A DNA stretch of 64,000 nt, from NCBI GenBank assembly GCA_965116445.1, contig OZ220688.1:62001-126000 (forward strand), read 5' to 3'. The translations under genes were made by a program, and so were the position numbers. Shown here in pieces: positions 17,639-25,462 of this stretch. The notes under the pieces are model-generated. The model was given only the letters and a program-made list of their open reading frames with translations. It did not search any database and was not told the origin of the DNA. Source of the stretch: Multivorans sp965116445 (GTDB taxonomy: Bacteria; Acidobacteriota; Thermoanaerobaculia; Multivoradales; Multivoraceae). Position 1 is the first letter of the stretch. Each line of letters opens with the position of its first letter.

Positions 17639-18592
17639 ATGCGCAGCTACCTCGCGCGCCGCCTGCTGCAGGCGGTGCCCGTTCTCCTCCTTGTCACGTT
17701 CCTGGTGTTCGCGTTGATGCTCGCGATCCCGGGCGATCCGGCGCGGGCGTTCATCGGCCCCGGCGAGGCGCTCGACGAAGAGCAGTTGCAGCTCATCCGG
17801 GAGCGTCACCACCTCGACGAGCCGGTGATCGTCCAGTATCTGATCTGGCTGGGCAACGTGGTGCAGGGGGACTTCGGCCGCTCGACCCAGAACATGCGCC
17901 CCGTGGCGGAGGAGCTCGGCGGCCGGGCTCTCGTGACGCTGCAGTTCGGCCTCGCGGCCTGGATCCTGGCGGTTCTGATCGGCGTGCCCGCGGGCATCGC
18001 CTCCGCGGTCTACCGCGGCAAGCCGATCGACTACGCGGCGACGGTCGTCTCGATCGGCGGCGTCGCGATCCCGAACTTCTGGCTCGGCATCATGGCGATC
18101 CTGCTCTTCGGCGTGGGGCTCGGCTGGCTGCCGAGCCAGGGCTACGTGAGCCTGTTCGACGATCCGTTCCAGAGCCTGCGCCACATGGTCCTGCCGGCCT
18201 TCGCCCTCGGCGTGACGAGCTGCGCGCTGATCATGCGGCAGAGCCGCTCGGCGATGCTCGAGGTCCTCGCCCAGGACTATCTGCGCACCTCGCGGGCGCG
18301 GGGCGCCAGGGAACGCACCGTGATCTGGTCGCATGCCCTGCGCAACGCCCTGCTGCCGGTGGTCACGATCCTCGGCCTGCAGACCGGCCGCATCTTCGCC
18401 GGCGCGATCGTGATCGAGACGCTCTTCGGCATTCCCGGCACCGGCCAGTACATCGTGCAGGCGATCTTCGCCCGCGACTTCCTCGTCGTGCAGGCGGCCG
18501 TGCTGCTGATGGCGGTTGCCGTGCTGGCGGCCAACCTGATCACCGACGTCGCCTGCGCCTGGCTGGACCCGAGGATCAAGTTCGGTGGCTAG
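17639..18592 (+). CDS. dipeptide-type ABC transporter permease, DppB-like
   Basis: 317 residues with six predicted membrane helices. The first is the N-terminal helix YLARRLLQAVPVLLLVTFLV typical of this permease class. The conserved EAA loop (DYLRTSRARGARERTVIWSHA, about residue 210-230; ARGARE core) contacts the ATPase. It belongs to the inner-membrane channel with the next gene. Length and layout are normal for the family. No ATPase gene of the DppD/DppF type follows, so the ATPase must come from elsewhere or be absent. Confidence 0.9.
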   Translation: MRSYLARRLLQAVPVLLLVTFLVFALMLAIPGDPARAFIGPGEALDEEQLQLIRERHHLDEPVIVQYLIWLGNVVQGDFGRSTQNMRPVAEELGGRALVTLQFGLAAWILAVLIGVPAGIASAVYRGKPIDYAATVVSIGGVAIPNFWLGIMAILLFGVGLGWLPSQGYVSLFDDPFQSLRHMVLPAFALGVTSCALIMRQSRSAMLEVLAQDYLRTSRARGARERTVIWSHALRNALLPVVTILGLQTGRIFAGAIVIETLFGIPGTGQYIVQAIFARDFLVVQAAVLLMAVAVLAANLITDVACAWLDPRIKFGG

Positions 18593-19451
18593 CGCTACCG
18601 CCAGCCACCCGACCGTTGAGCTCCTGCGCAAGCTCGCCTCTGTACCCCAGGCGCTCGCCGGGCTCGTCGTGCTCGCCCTGATCGCCGCCGCGGCGGTGCT
18701 GTCGCCCTGGATCGTCCCCGTCGACGCCGAGGAGATGGACTTCGACAACCTGCTCTCGGGTCCCAGCGCCGCGCACTGGCTCGGGTCCGACCAGATGGGC
18801 CGCGACACCCTCGCAAGGCTGATCGTCGGCGCCCGGATCGCGCTCATGGTCAGCCTCGGCGCCGTCGGCCTGGGCGTGCTGCTGGGGGTGCCTCTCGGCC
18901 TGCTCTCCGTCTACTTCCGCGGCCGCGTCGACGACGTGCTGATGCGGCTCATGGACGCCGTCGTCGTGTTTCCCAGCCTGCTGATCGCCGTCGGCCTCGC
19001 GGCCGCGCTCGGCGGCTCGCTGCGCACCGTGATCATCGCGGTCGGCATCGCCAACGTGCCCTGGATGGCGAGGATCATCCGCAGCCAGGGGCTGTCCATC
19101 CGCGAACGCGACTTCGTGAAGGCCGCCGAGAGCATCGGCCTCAGCCATGTGCGCATCATCCTGCGCCACATCCTGCCCAACTGCATCGCCCCGGTGATCG
19201 TCCAGAGCACCCTCAGCATGGGCTACGCCGTCCTCACGGAAGCGGCCCTCGGCTTCGTCGGCGTCGGCATCCAGCCGCCCACGCCGACCTGGGGCAACAT
19301 GCTCCAGCAAGCCTTCCCGATGCTCGAACAGCAACCGCTGCTCTCGATCGTCCCCGGCGTGGCGATCTTCCTGCTGGTCCTGTCGTTCAACTGTGTGGGG
19401 GACGCGCTGCGGGATCTGCTGGACCCGCGGCTGCGGGGGGTGATTCATTGA
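18585..19451 (+). CDS. dipeptide-type ABC transporter permease, DppC-like
   Basis: 288 residues from a GTG overlapping the previous gene by 8 bp, so translationally coupled. It has the family motif GSDQMGRDTLARLIVGAR in the N-terminal half and an EAA loop (RERDFVKAAESIGLS, about residue 172). It forms the heterodimeric channel with the DppB-like protein. It ends the recognisable operon; the next gene is an antitoxin of a different kind. Confidence 0.9.
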   Translation: MASATASHPTVELLRKLASVPQALAGLVVLALIAAAAVLSPWIVPVDAEEMDFDNLLSGPSAAHWLGSDQMGRDTLARLIVGARIALMVSLGAVGLGVLLGVPLGLLSVYFRGRVDDVLMRLMDAVVVFPSLLIAVGLAAALGGSLRTVIIAVGIANVPWMARIIRSQGLSIRERDFVKAAESIGLSHVRIILRHILPNCIAPVIVQSTLSMGYAVLTEAALGFVGVGIQPPTPTWGNMLQQAFPMLEQQPLLSIVPGVAIFLLVLSFNCVGDALRDLLDPRLRGVIH

Positions 19452-19473
19452 GGATCGCCTGAGTGGCGAAATG

Positions 19474-19489
19474 GTATCAATAGAGATAC
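19474..19489. promoter_or_regulatory. short inverted repeat upstream of the HicB-like gene
   Basis: GTATC (19474-19478) and GATAC (19485-19489) form a 5-bp dyad with 6-nt spacing, 70 bp before the HicB-like start. It could be an operator bound by the ribbon-helix-helix domain. Short enough to occur by chance. Confidence 0.2.
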
Positions 19490-19559
19490 TGTTCCCCTGT
19501 GGCGAAGATGGCTGCGATCGTGGCGAGGCTTCGCTGCACGACAAGCTGGAGGGGACGGA

Positions 19560-19886
19560 ATGAGCGACCACTACACCTACAGGGTCACCTGGTCGGCGGA
19601 GGACGAGGAGCATGTGGGCCTGTGCACCGAATTCCCGTCGCTCAGTTGGCTGGCGCCGACACCCGATGAAGCCCTCACGGGCATCCGCAAACTGGTTTCC
19701 GACTGCGTCGAGGACCTGCGAGCAGAAGGTGAGGAGCCGCCGCAGCCGTTCGCGGATCGGAACTACAGCGGCAAGTTCATCGTCCGGGTACCGCCGGAGA
19801 CTCACCGGGATCTGGCTATTCGAGCTGCCGAGGAAGGGGTGAGCATGAACAGGCTGGTTGGCGCGCGGTTGGCCGGACCACGCTGA
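19560..19886 (+). CDS. HicB-family antitoxin, without a HicA toxin
   Basis: 108 residues after a GGAGGGG site. The N-terminal HicB fold (YTYRVTWSAEDEEHVGLCTE) is followed by a C-terminal ribbon-helix-helix part (KFIVRVPPETHRDLAIRAAE, then SMNRLV). HicB normally neutralises the small RNA-cleaving toxin HicA and represses the operon. I find no HicA-like frame in the 108 bp before it or after it. It is therefore an orphan, possibly kept as a regulator or as an anti-addiction gene. Confidence 0.8.
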   Translation: MSDHYTYRVTWSAEDEEHVGLCTEFPSLSWLAPTPDEALTGIRKLVSDCVEDLRAEGEEPPQPFADRNYSGKFIVRVPPETHRDLAIRAAEEGVSMNRLVGARLAGPR

Positions 19887-19918
19887 CGCTGGACGCGTCG
19901 TTCAACGCCGTGGCCCCT

Positions 19919-20380
19919 TCAGGGAGCCGCGATCACGTGGCCGATCATCGTCGAGCCCTCGAACACCGCCTTGTCGGCGACGTTCGTGTCGTCGACAAAG
20001 AAGAAGTCGAAGGTCTCGTCCCGGTCGACGTCACCGTGCAGCATCACGATGAACTGGGTTCCCGGCACCGGCTCCGGGGCCGTCTGGACGTCGAGCGTCA
20101 CGCTTGCGTGGGTGCCCGCGGGCAGGTACTTCGCGCCGACGTAGATCTTGCCCTGGGGCTCGCTGCCCTCGAAGGGGTGGAGTACCAGCCAGCCGGGCTC
20201 CGCGAGCGTCACTTCACGGAACGTGAAGGTGCGGCCCTGGCGGGTCATGCCGTCAACGACGATGGCGTTCTTTTCCCCGTTGCCGATCGTCATCTCTTGG
20301 CCTGGCGCCGAGGACGGTACGGCGAGCACGAGAAGGGCGAGGCAGGCCAGGCTACGACCGGCAATGGGGAGGAAGTTCAT
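19919..20380 (-). CDS. small secreted protein with DUF7282-like domain
   Basis: 153 residues. A signal peptide (MNFLPIAGRSLACLALLVLA) is followed by a beta-rich domain of the DUF7282 type (VTLAEPGWLVLHP ... YLPAGTHASVTLDV). Its biochemical role is not known. The ATG overlaps the stop of the upstream antitoxin gene by 4 bp (ATGA), so the two are co-transcribed. This is an odd pairing, since a toxin would be expected there. Confidence 0.7.
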   Translation of the reverse strand: MNFLPIAGRSLACLALLVLAVPSSAPGQEMTIGNGEKNAIVVDGMTRQGRTFTFREVTLAEPGWLVLHPFEGSEPQGKIYVGAKYLPAGTHASVTLDVQTAPEPVPGTQFIVMLHGDVDRDETFDFFFVDDTNVADKAVFEGSTMIGHVIAAP

Positions 20381-20628
20381 GGTCGAGTACCCCTCGGAGT
20401 GGGAAGCCGGGATCGTTGCAGTTCTTCGCGCGTCCAGGAACGCTCGGAACGGTGGCTCTTCTCGGCCCAGAGCGCGTCCAGTCTTGCGACTACTGCTTCG
20501 GCGTCGTCGGTTCGGGTGAGGTCGTGGAGATACTCCCGCACGAGCTGGTTCAGGCTGGTTCCCCGCGAGGCGGCGACCCGTCGGGCCTCGGCAACGACCC
20601 GCTCGTCGATGGAGAGTGTGATGTTCAT
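20377..20628 (-). CDS. ribbon-helix-helix antitoxin (VapB-like), toxin missing
   Basis: 83 residues beginning MNITLSIDERVVAEARRVAA with SLNQLVREYL, the typical beta-strand plus two helices of a VapB/CopG-like antitoxin. A PIN toxin should follow but a secreted protein gene does, overlapping by 4 bp. The start at 20628 is chosen because it lies exactly 6 nt after a -10-like TATTCT, predicting a leaderless mRNA; a longer frame upstream has no family similarity. Confidence 0.75.
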   Translation of the reverse strand: MNITLSIDERVVAEARRVAASRGTSLNQLVREYLHDLTRTDDAEAVVARLDALWAEKSHRSERSWTREELQRSRLPTPRGTRP

Positions 20629-20634
20629 GAACCC

Positions 20635-20663
20635 AGAATAGGCGTACACGGAATCCGCGTCCA
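20635..20663 (-). promoter_or_regulatory. promoter of the orphan VapB-like gene
   Basis: On the minus strand TGGACG (20663-20658), 17 bp, TATTCT (20640-20635), then 6 nt to the ATG. No ribosome site fits between -10 and start. Confidence 0.45.
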
Positions 20664-20739
20664 TCGTGCATGCGCGCGGGGAGCACGCTACCCGGCTGGC
20701 TCTGCTCACGCTTCTCGCGGGAGCGGAACCTGACGTATC

Positions 20740-20768
20740 GTGACACGGCAGGCCTTCGCGGATAGACC
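20740..20768 (+). promoter_or_regulatory. promoter of the second orphan antitoxin
   Basis: GTGACA (20740-20745), a 17-bp spacer, TAGACC (20763-20768). A GGAGG site lies 8 nt before the ATG at 20786, so this one has a short normal leader. Confidence 0.35.
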
Positions 20769-20785
20769 ACACCGGAGGCGTACCG

Positions 20786-20998
20786 ATGACGGCGATCAAG
20801 ATCAGCGCGAAGGTAGACGAGGCCGCATGGAACGAGCTTCGCGACCTGGCGAGGGAGACAAATCGGAGCGTTTCGGGAGTACTCTCCGAGGTGATCGAGG
20901 AGTATCTGGCGCGGCGCCGTGTGCGGCCCGACGCGCTTCGGCACCTGGACGACTCGATGCGGGAGAACGAGGATCTGGGGAAGCTCCTGGCGAAGTAG
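20786..20998 (+). CDS. ribbon-helix-helix antitoxin, toxin missing
   Basis: 70 residues: a short beta strand (IKISAKVDE) and two helices (AWNELRDLARET, SVSGVLSEVIEEYLARRR), then an acidic tail for toxin binding. Relatives usually precede a Fic/Doc-type or PIN toxin. Here the next gene is a sulfatase on the other strand 20 bp away, so the toxin has been lost. A GGAGG site supports the start. Confidence 0.75.
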   Translation: MTAIKISAKVDEAAWNELRDLARETNRSVSGVLSEVIEEYLARRRVRPDALRHLDDSMRENEDLGKLLAK

Positions 20999-21018
20999 CA
21001 GTTCCGGACGCTCAGCCC

Positions 21019-22407
21019 CTATGGGGTCATCGTCTCCTTCGGCTCCCTTCCGGAAGGCAGGACGATCCCCTCCGGGTAGTCGGCGCCGGTGATGCTCTCG
21101 TCGACGGACCGGTTCCAGGCGTTCAGCTCCGCGCGCATACGGGCGGCGATCTCGGGCTGCTGTTCGATCAGGTCGTGCTGCTCCTCGGGGTCGGAGGCGA
21201 CGTTGTAGAGCTCGAAGCCTTCGGGTGATTCGGTGGTGAAGTTCCGCACCAGCTTCACGTCGTTGTCGAGCCAGGCGAGGCCGCCGCTGGCGCGGAAGCC
21301 GATGGGCTGATCCCTACTCTCGGGTTCGGCGTCGAAGACATGGGCGATCGAGATTCCGTCGTGGACCGCGTTGATGGACGCCGGGTCGAGCCCCGCGACG
21401 TCGATCAGGGTCGGGAAGATGTCCATCGTGCTGGCGGGGAAGCTGGAGATCCTCGGGGCGATGCCGCTTGGCCACTCGATGATCGTCGGCACGCGCAGGC
21501 CGCCTTCGTAGAAGTCCTTCTTGAAGCCGCGCAGGTGGCCGGTGGTATCGGGGTGGACGCCCAGGTGCTCGGGGCCGTAGTCGACGTTGGGCAGGCCCCC
21601 GTTGTCGCTGGTGAACCACAACAGGGTGTTGTCGGCGATGCCCAGGTCGCGCAGGCCCTGGCGGAGTGCACCGATGGAGCGGTCCATCGCGACGATCTCG
21701 GCGTGGTGCGCCTTCGAACCGTCGTCCAGCTCGGCGAAGGGTTTCTCGTCTTCCGGGAAGGCGCCGAAGGGCCGGTGCGGGGAGGCGTACCAGATCACCA
21801 CGAACGCGGGAGCGCCGCTCCCCGCCTGCTCCGCGATGTAACGGAGCGCTTCGGCGACGAGGACTTCCGACGAGTCGCCCTGGAACTGCTTCGGCTCTCC
21901 TTTCTCGCTGAACACAGGATCCAGGTTGAACTGGTTCGTGTGGCTCAGCCAGTAGTCGAAGCCGAGTTCGCCGGGGTTGTGGGGGTCGTCCCCGGGGAGC
22001 GGATTGTCCCCGCTCGGGTGGACCTGGTTCAGGTGCCACTTGCCGAAGTGCGCCGTCGCGTAGCCGGCCTGGCCGAACGCCTGCGCGATCGTCTTTTCCT
22101 GCTTGTTGATCGAGTCGCCGACGCGGAAGGCCCCGGTGCGGTCGTTCGTGCGGCCCGTGATGACCGTTGCCCGGGTCGGGGTGCAGCTCGGGGCGCCGGC
22201 GTAGAACCGGTCCATGCGCAGGCCGGCGGCGGCCATCGCGTCGAGGTGCGGGGTCTCAAGCAGGGGATGGCCGTAGTAGCCGGTCTGCGCCCAACCCATG
22301 TCGTCGGCCATGAGCAGGACGACGTTGGGCCGCGGGTCGTCGACGGCTTCGGGCTGGCAGCCGAGGGCCCCGATGAGCAGCACGAGCAGGAGCTCACGGC
22401 CGCTCAT
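21019..22407 (-). CDS. sulfatase, secreted lipoprotein
   Basis: 462 residues. The signal ends in GALGC (C17), marking a lipoprotein. The alkaline-phosphatase-fold sulfatase domain starts at NVVLLMADDMGW with the metal-binding Asp pair. C75 in CTPTRA is the C-x-P-x-R site converted to formylglycine by a maturase (not encoded here). GKWHLNQ provides further active-site residues. The natural substrate (sulfated glycan or other ester) is unknown. Upstream there is a relic of an antitoxin start and promoter, which probably now transcribes this gene. Confidence 0.92.
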   Translation of the reverse strand: MSGRELLLVLLIGALGCQPEAVDDPRPNVVLLMADDMGWAQTGYYGHPLLETPHLDAMAAAGLRMDRFYAGAPSCTPTRATVITGRTNDRTGAFRVGDSINKQEKTIAQAFGQAGYATAHFGKWHLNQVHPSGDNPLPGDDPHNPGELGFDYWLSHTNQFNLDPVFSEKGEPKQFQGDSSEVLVAEALRYIAEQAGSGAPAFVVIWYASPHRPFGAFPEDEKPFAELDDGSKAHHAEIVAMDRSIGALRQGLRDLGIADNTLLWFTSDNGGLPNVDYGPEHLGVHPDTTGHLRGFKKDFYEGGLRVPTIIEWPSGIAPRISSFPASTMDIFPTLIDVAGLDPASINAVHDGISIAHVFDAEPESRDQPIGFRASGGLAWLDNDVKLVRNFTTESPEGFELYNVASDPEEQHDLIEQQPEIAARMRAELNAWNRSVDESITGADYPEGIVLPSGREPKETMTP

Positions 22408-22500
22408 GCAGTTCCTCGCAGGCTACCCCACCGCTGATGGAAGGCGTGACGTTCATGAACGGAGGTTAGGTGTGCACGGGATCCGAGTCAATGTGCCGAG
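22400..22500 (-). pseudogene. relic of a VapB-like promoter and start codon ahead of the sulfatase
   Basis: 22440-22500 is similar to 20612-20670: TTCATGAAC, then a CACGG.ATCCG.GTC core. On the minus strand it reads TTGACT (22491-22486), 17 bp, TAACCT (22468-22463), 6 nt, then ATG. The frame gives MNVTPSISGG and ends after 19 codons across the sulfatase start, where the intact gene at 20628 reads MNITLSIDER. The promoter looks functional. The rest of 22501-22599 shows nothing recognisable. Confidence 0.5.
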
Positions 22501-22599
22501 GCGCTATCCTCCCATCGCACCGCGCGATCCGAAGCTTGAAGTAGCGTCGCCAAACCGAAGACAGCGGGTTGGCGGCGCTGGTCCCGGAAGCCCCGCACC

Positions 22600-24822
22600 A
22601 TGGCCGCCGTCGAACGCAGACCGCTGGAAGTCGCTTCGCGCCGGGTCGTTCAGGACGCCAAGCTCGCGATCCGGGATGTCTACGACGCCATCGTCGAACT
22701 GGTCACCAACGCCGACGACCGCTACCAGATCCTCGGAACCGAGGGGCGGGTGGAGATCGAGCTGGGCCGTCAGGGCAAGGGCAAGCCGTCGATCCTGCGC
22801 GTGCGCGACTTCGCCGACGGAATGACCACGGAGCAGATGAACCGCAAGCTCGGACGCATCGGTGGACGGGTCAGCGGCCTGGAGGAAGGCAAGGCCGTGC
22901 GGGGCACCAACTCGCGCGGGGCCAAGGACATCGCGGCGCTTGGCAAGGTCACCTTCGAATCGATAGCGGGCGACGGATGCATGCACACCTGCCGCATCTT
23001 CCCCAACCTGGAGTACGAAGCCGACGATTCGCGCAAGGTCACGACCGCGCTCCGCAAGCGCCTGGGAATCGCCGAGGGGACGGGAACCGTGGCCACAATC
23101 GAGGTCGATCCGATCCACCGGATTCCGAAGATCGACACGCTCGTTCCGAAGGTCGCGACGCTCGTGCGGCTGCGGGACATCGTCTGGCAGCAGAAGACCA
23201 GGCTGGTGGTCAAGGGATTGAAGAACGGCGCCCGACGCGAAGTGAGTCTCCATCGTCGCGCCGGGCGCAAACGCGTATCGACCGCGTTCGACGTGCCGGG
23301 GTATCCGGGGGCGAAGGCCAAGCTCGTCGTTTTCCGCGCGAGGAAGCAGTTCAAGTCCGGGCGGGACCGCTTCCGCCTCGGCGGAATCCTGGTCAAGTCG
23401 CGGCACGCGATCCACGAAGCCACGCTCTTCGACCGCGGGCTCGAATGGGATTCGAACGCACTGTGGTTCCACGGACGTCTCACCTGCGAAGCCATAGACG
23501 ACATGTGGAACGAGTACGACGATCGGCAGGCGCGCGGCGAACCGCATCCGCCGGAGAATCCCGTCCCGATCCTGGATCCGTCGCGCAAGGCCGGACTGAC
23601 GCCGGGCCACCCGTTCGTGGACGCGCTCTATGGTCGGGCGCTCGGGCTGCTGCGGCCCCTGGTCGAGGAGGAGCGCACGCGGGCGGAGCGGGAACGCGCT
23701 CGCAGCGTCGAGAGCCGGAAGACGAGGAAGCGGCTGGACGCGCTCGAGAGGGCTGCGAACCGGTTCATGGAGGACTTCTCGGACGCGGACACGTCGCGCG
23801 ACCCCGGGGGCAGGCAGACGGGGAGCCGGTTCCAGATTCGCGGCTACGTGCTGAGCCCGCAGTACGCGCAGTATGTACGCGGCCACTCGTTCAAGTGCTG
23901 GCTGACGGTGCTAGGCGAGGCCTTTCCGGAGATCGGGGAGGGCGACGAGGTGGAGGTGGAGTGTTTGACGGGCGAACTGTGTGCGGAGCGCAGCGAGGTT
24001 CCACTCGAACCGCTCGACGGACAGGAAGGGGTGCTCAGGGCCTCCTGGTCGGTCAAGGCCCTCGAAGCCACTCCCGCTACCGGGCTGGCCGTTCGGGTGG
24101 GTCCTATCAAAGCCGAATCGACGATCGCCGTGTTGGAATCGGAGGCCGAGCGATACCGTGACCTCGCCGGTCTGAAGTTCGAGCGTCCCCGCTACCGGAT
24201 ACGCGGAGGCGCGCGGCGGCAGACTCGCCTGTTGGCGCCGAAGGAGCTCGTCCGGTCCGCCGGCACCGACTTTGAACTGACATTGTCCTCGGACGACTTC
24301 CAGGTCTCGGGGGCGAGACAGTTGCTCTTGAAGCCGAGCCTCGGGGTTGCGTTGGCCAGGCTCGCGGTCCGGGTTCTGGACGACGACGCATCTCCGGCGA
24401 CGCTCGTTGCGCGTCTGGGAGACCACGAGGCCGAAACCGAGCTGCGCGCCGTGCCTGAGGCTGGCGCGGGAATCGTTATCAAGCTCGAGGATGTGGACCA
24501 CGGCGCGCTCCGCTATCGCTGGAACAGGAACGTGCTGGAGATCGGGGCTCGGCACCCTTCGCTACAGCGCTACCTCGGGCGCAAGTCGGAGAGCTACCCC
24601 GGTCAGGACGATCTTCACTTCCGAGTGCTCCTCGCGGAAGTGGTGGCCGAGGCGCTGTGCGCGCGTCGGTTGGAGGGGAACGTCAAGGCGAACCCCGGTG
24701 ACTTCGAGGACATGTCGTGGGACGATTACTACAGGCACTTCGCGGGACTCATGTCGCGGTTTCTGCCCAACGCGCACCAGTTGATGGCGCCGGAGATCGA
24801 AGGTGCCCGGCGGACGCGATGA
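22600..24822 (+). CDS. GHKL (Bergerat-fold) ATPase of unknown function
   Basis: 740 residues. The N-terminal GHKL ATPase has the N box ELVTNADD (33-40), G1 box DFADGM (70-75) and a G2-like RGTNSRGAKD (101-110), as in Hsp90/MutL/MORC-type enzymes rather than histidine kinases. The remaining ~550 residues, including an Arg/Glu-rich helical stretch (about 365-395), match nothing I recognise. No membrane segment or signal is visible. Similar stand-alone or para-MORC ATPases occur near DNA-modification or defence genes, but here the neighbours are a sulfatase and a DUF2911 gene. A conflict role is possible but unproven. Confidence 0.72.
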   Translation: MAAVERRPLEVASRRVVQDAKLAIRDVYDAIVELVTNADDRYQILGTEGRVEIELGRQGKGKPSILRVRDFADGMTTEQMNRKLGRIGGRVSGLEEGKAVRGTNSRGAKDIAALGKVTFESIAGDGCMHTCRIFPNLEYEADDSRKVTTALRKRLGIAEGTGTVATIEVDPIHRIPKIDTLVPKVATLVRLRDIVWQQKTRLVVKGLKNGARREVSLHRRAGRKRVSTAFDVPGYPGAKAKLVVFRARKQFKSGRDRFRLGGILVKSRHAIHEATLFDRGLEWDSNALWFHGRLTCEAIDDMWNEYDDRQARGEPHPPENPVPILDPSRKAGLTPGHPFVDALYGRALGLLRPLVEEERTRAERERARSVESRKTRKRLDALERAANRFMEDFSDADTSRDPGGRQTGSRFQIRGYVLSPQYAQYVRGHSFKCWLTVLGEAFPEIGEGDEVEVECLTGELCAERSEVPLEPLDGQEGVLRASWSVKALEATPATGLAVRVGPIKAESTIAVLESEAERYRDLAGLKFERPRYRIRGGARRQTRLLAPKELVRSAGTDFELTLSSDDFQVSGARQLLLKPSLGVALARLAVRVLDDDASPATLVARLGDHEAETELRAVPEAGAGIVIKLEDVDHGALRYRWNRNVLEIGARHPSLQRYLGRKSESYPGQDDLHFRVLLAEVVAEALCARRLEGNVKANPGDFEDMSWDDYYRHFAGLMSRFLPNAHQLMAPEIEGARRTR

Positions 24823-24888
24823 AACCCAGAAGGCCCGAGAGTGCCGCCGGCCCGCCAGGGAGACCCCACCTTGGAGTACAGGCGCGCT

Positions 24889-24907
24889 AGAGTGCCCCCA
24901 ACACTCT
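24889..24907. promoter_or_regulatory. small hairpin just upstream of the DUF2911 gene
   Basis: AGAGTG (24889-24894) pairs with CACTCT (24902-24907). It sits directly before the GGAGG ribosome site of the next gene, so it may tune translation. The stem is short. Confidence 0.25.
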
Positions 24908-24923
24908 CTAGCTGGAGGACGAC

Positions 24924-25457
24924 ATGCACAAGTACCGAGCAACGATTCCCCTGATCTTCACGGCTCTCCTGGTCACGGCGCTTCCCGCCCTGGCGCAGCG
25001 CGAGGACGACGCGGACCGGGCGAGCAAGAACGGCAAGGTCGAGGGGATGATCGACGGCGTCACGGTCACTCTCGAGTACGGACGGCCCAAGGTGAAGGGC
25101 CGGACGATCTGGGGCGACCTGGTTCCGTACGGCAAGGTCTGGCGTACCGGCGCTGACGAGGCGACGACGATCACCTTCAGCGCGGACGTCGAAATTGGCG
25201 GCGAGATGCTGGCCGCCGGCACGTACGCTCTGTTCACCGAACCGGGTGAGAACGAGTGGACCTTCATCTTCAACAAGGTCGCGAAGCAGTGGGGCGCCTT
25301 CCGGCATGACGCCGGCCAGGACGCGCTGCGGGTGACCGCCACCCCGAAGACCGTCGGGGAGCACGTGGAGGAGATGGAGTTCGTGATCGTGGATGGCTGG
25401 GTCGCGCTGCAATGGGAAAGGCTCGCCGTGCCGTTCGAGGTGAAGAAGTTGGGCTGA
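24924..25457 (+). CDS. secreted DUF2911 protein
   Basis: 177 residues with a signal peptide (cut after ALA, about 25). The mature part is the DUF2911 domain: VTLEYGRPKVKGRTIWGD, VWRTGADEATTITF, AGTYALFTEPGENEWTFIFN. The molecular role of the family is unknown; members are common secreted proteins of Bacteroidota and Acidobacteriota. A GGAGG site lies 8 nt before the ATG. The aminotransferase frame follows closely. Confidence 0.85.
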   Translation: MHKYRATIPLIFTALLVTALPALAQREDDADRASKNGKVEGMIDGVTVTLEYGRPKVKGRTIWGDLVPYGKVWRTGADEATTITFSADVEIGGEMLAAGTYALFTEPGENEWTFIFNKVAKQWGAFRHDAGQDALRVTATPKTVGEHVEEMEFVIVDGWVALQWERLAVPFEVKKLG

Positions 25458-25462
25458 CCTCC

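Noticed and set aside
25412..25462. ATG start of the aminotransferase inside the DUF2911 gene
   Set aside because: The added 17 residues match no aminotransferase and depend on overlapping a conserved gene. The TTG after the stop gives the family's usual N-terminus.
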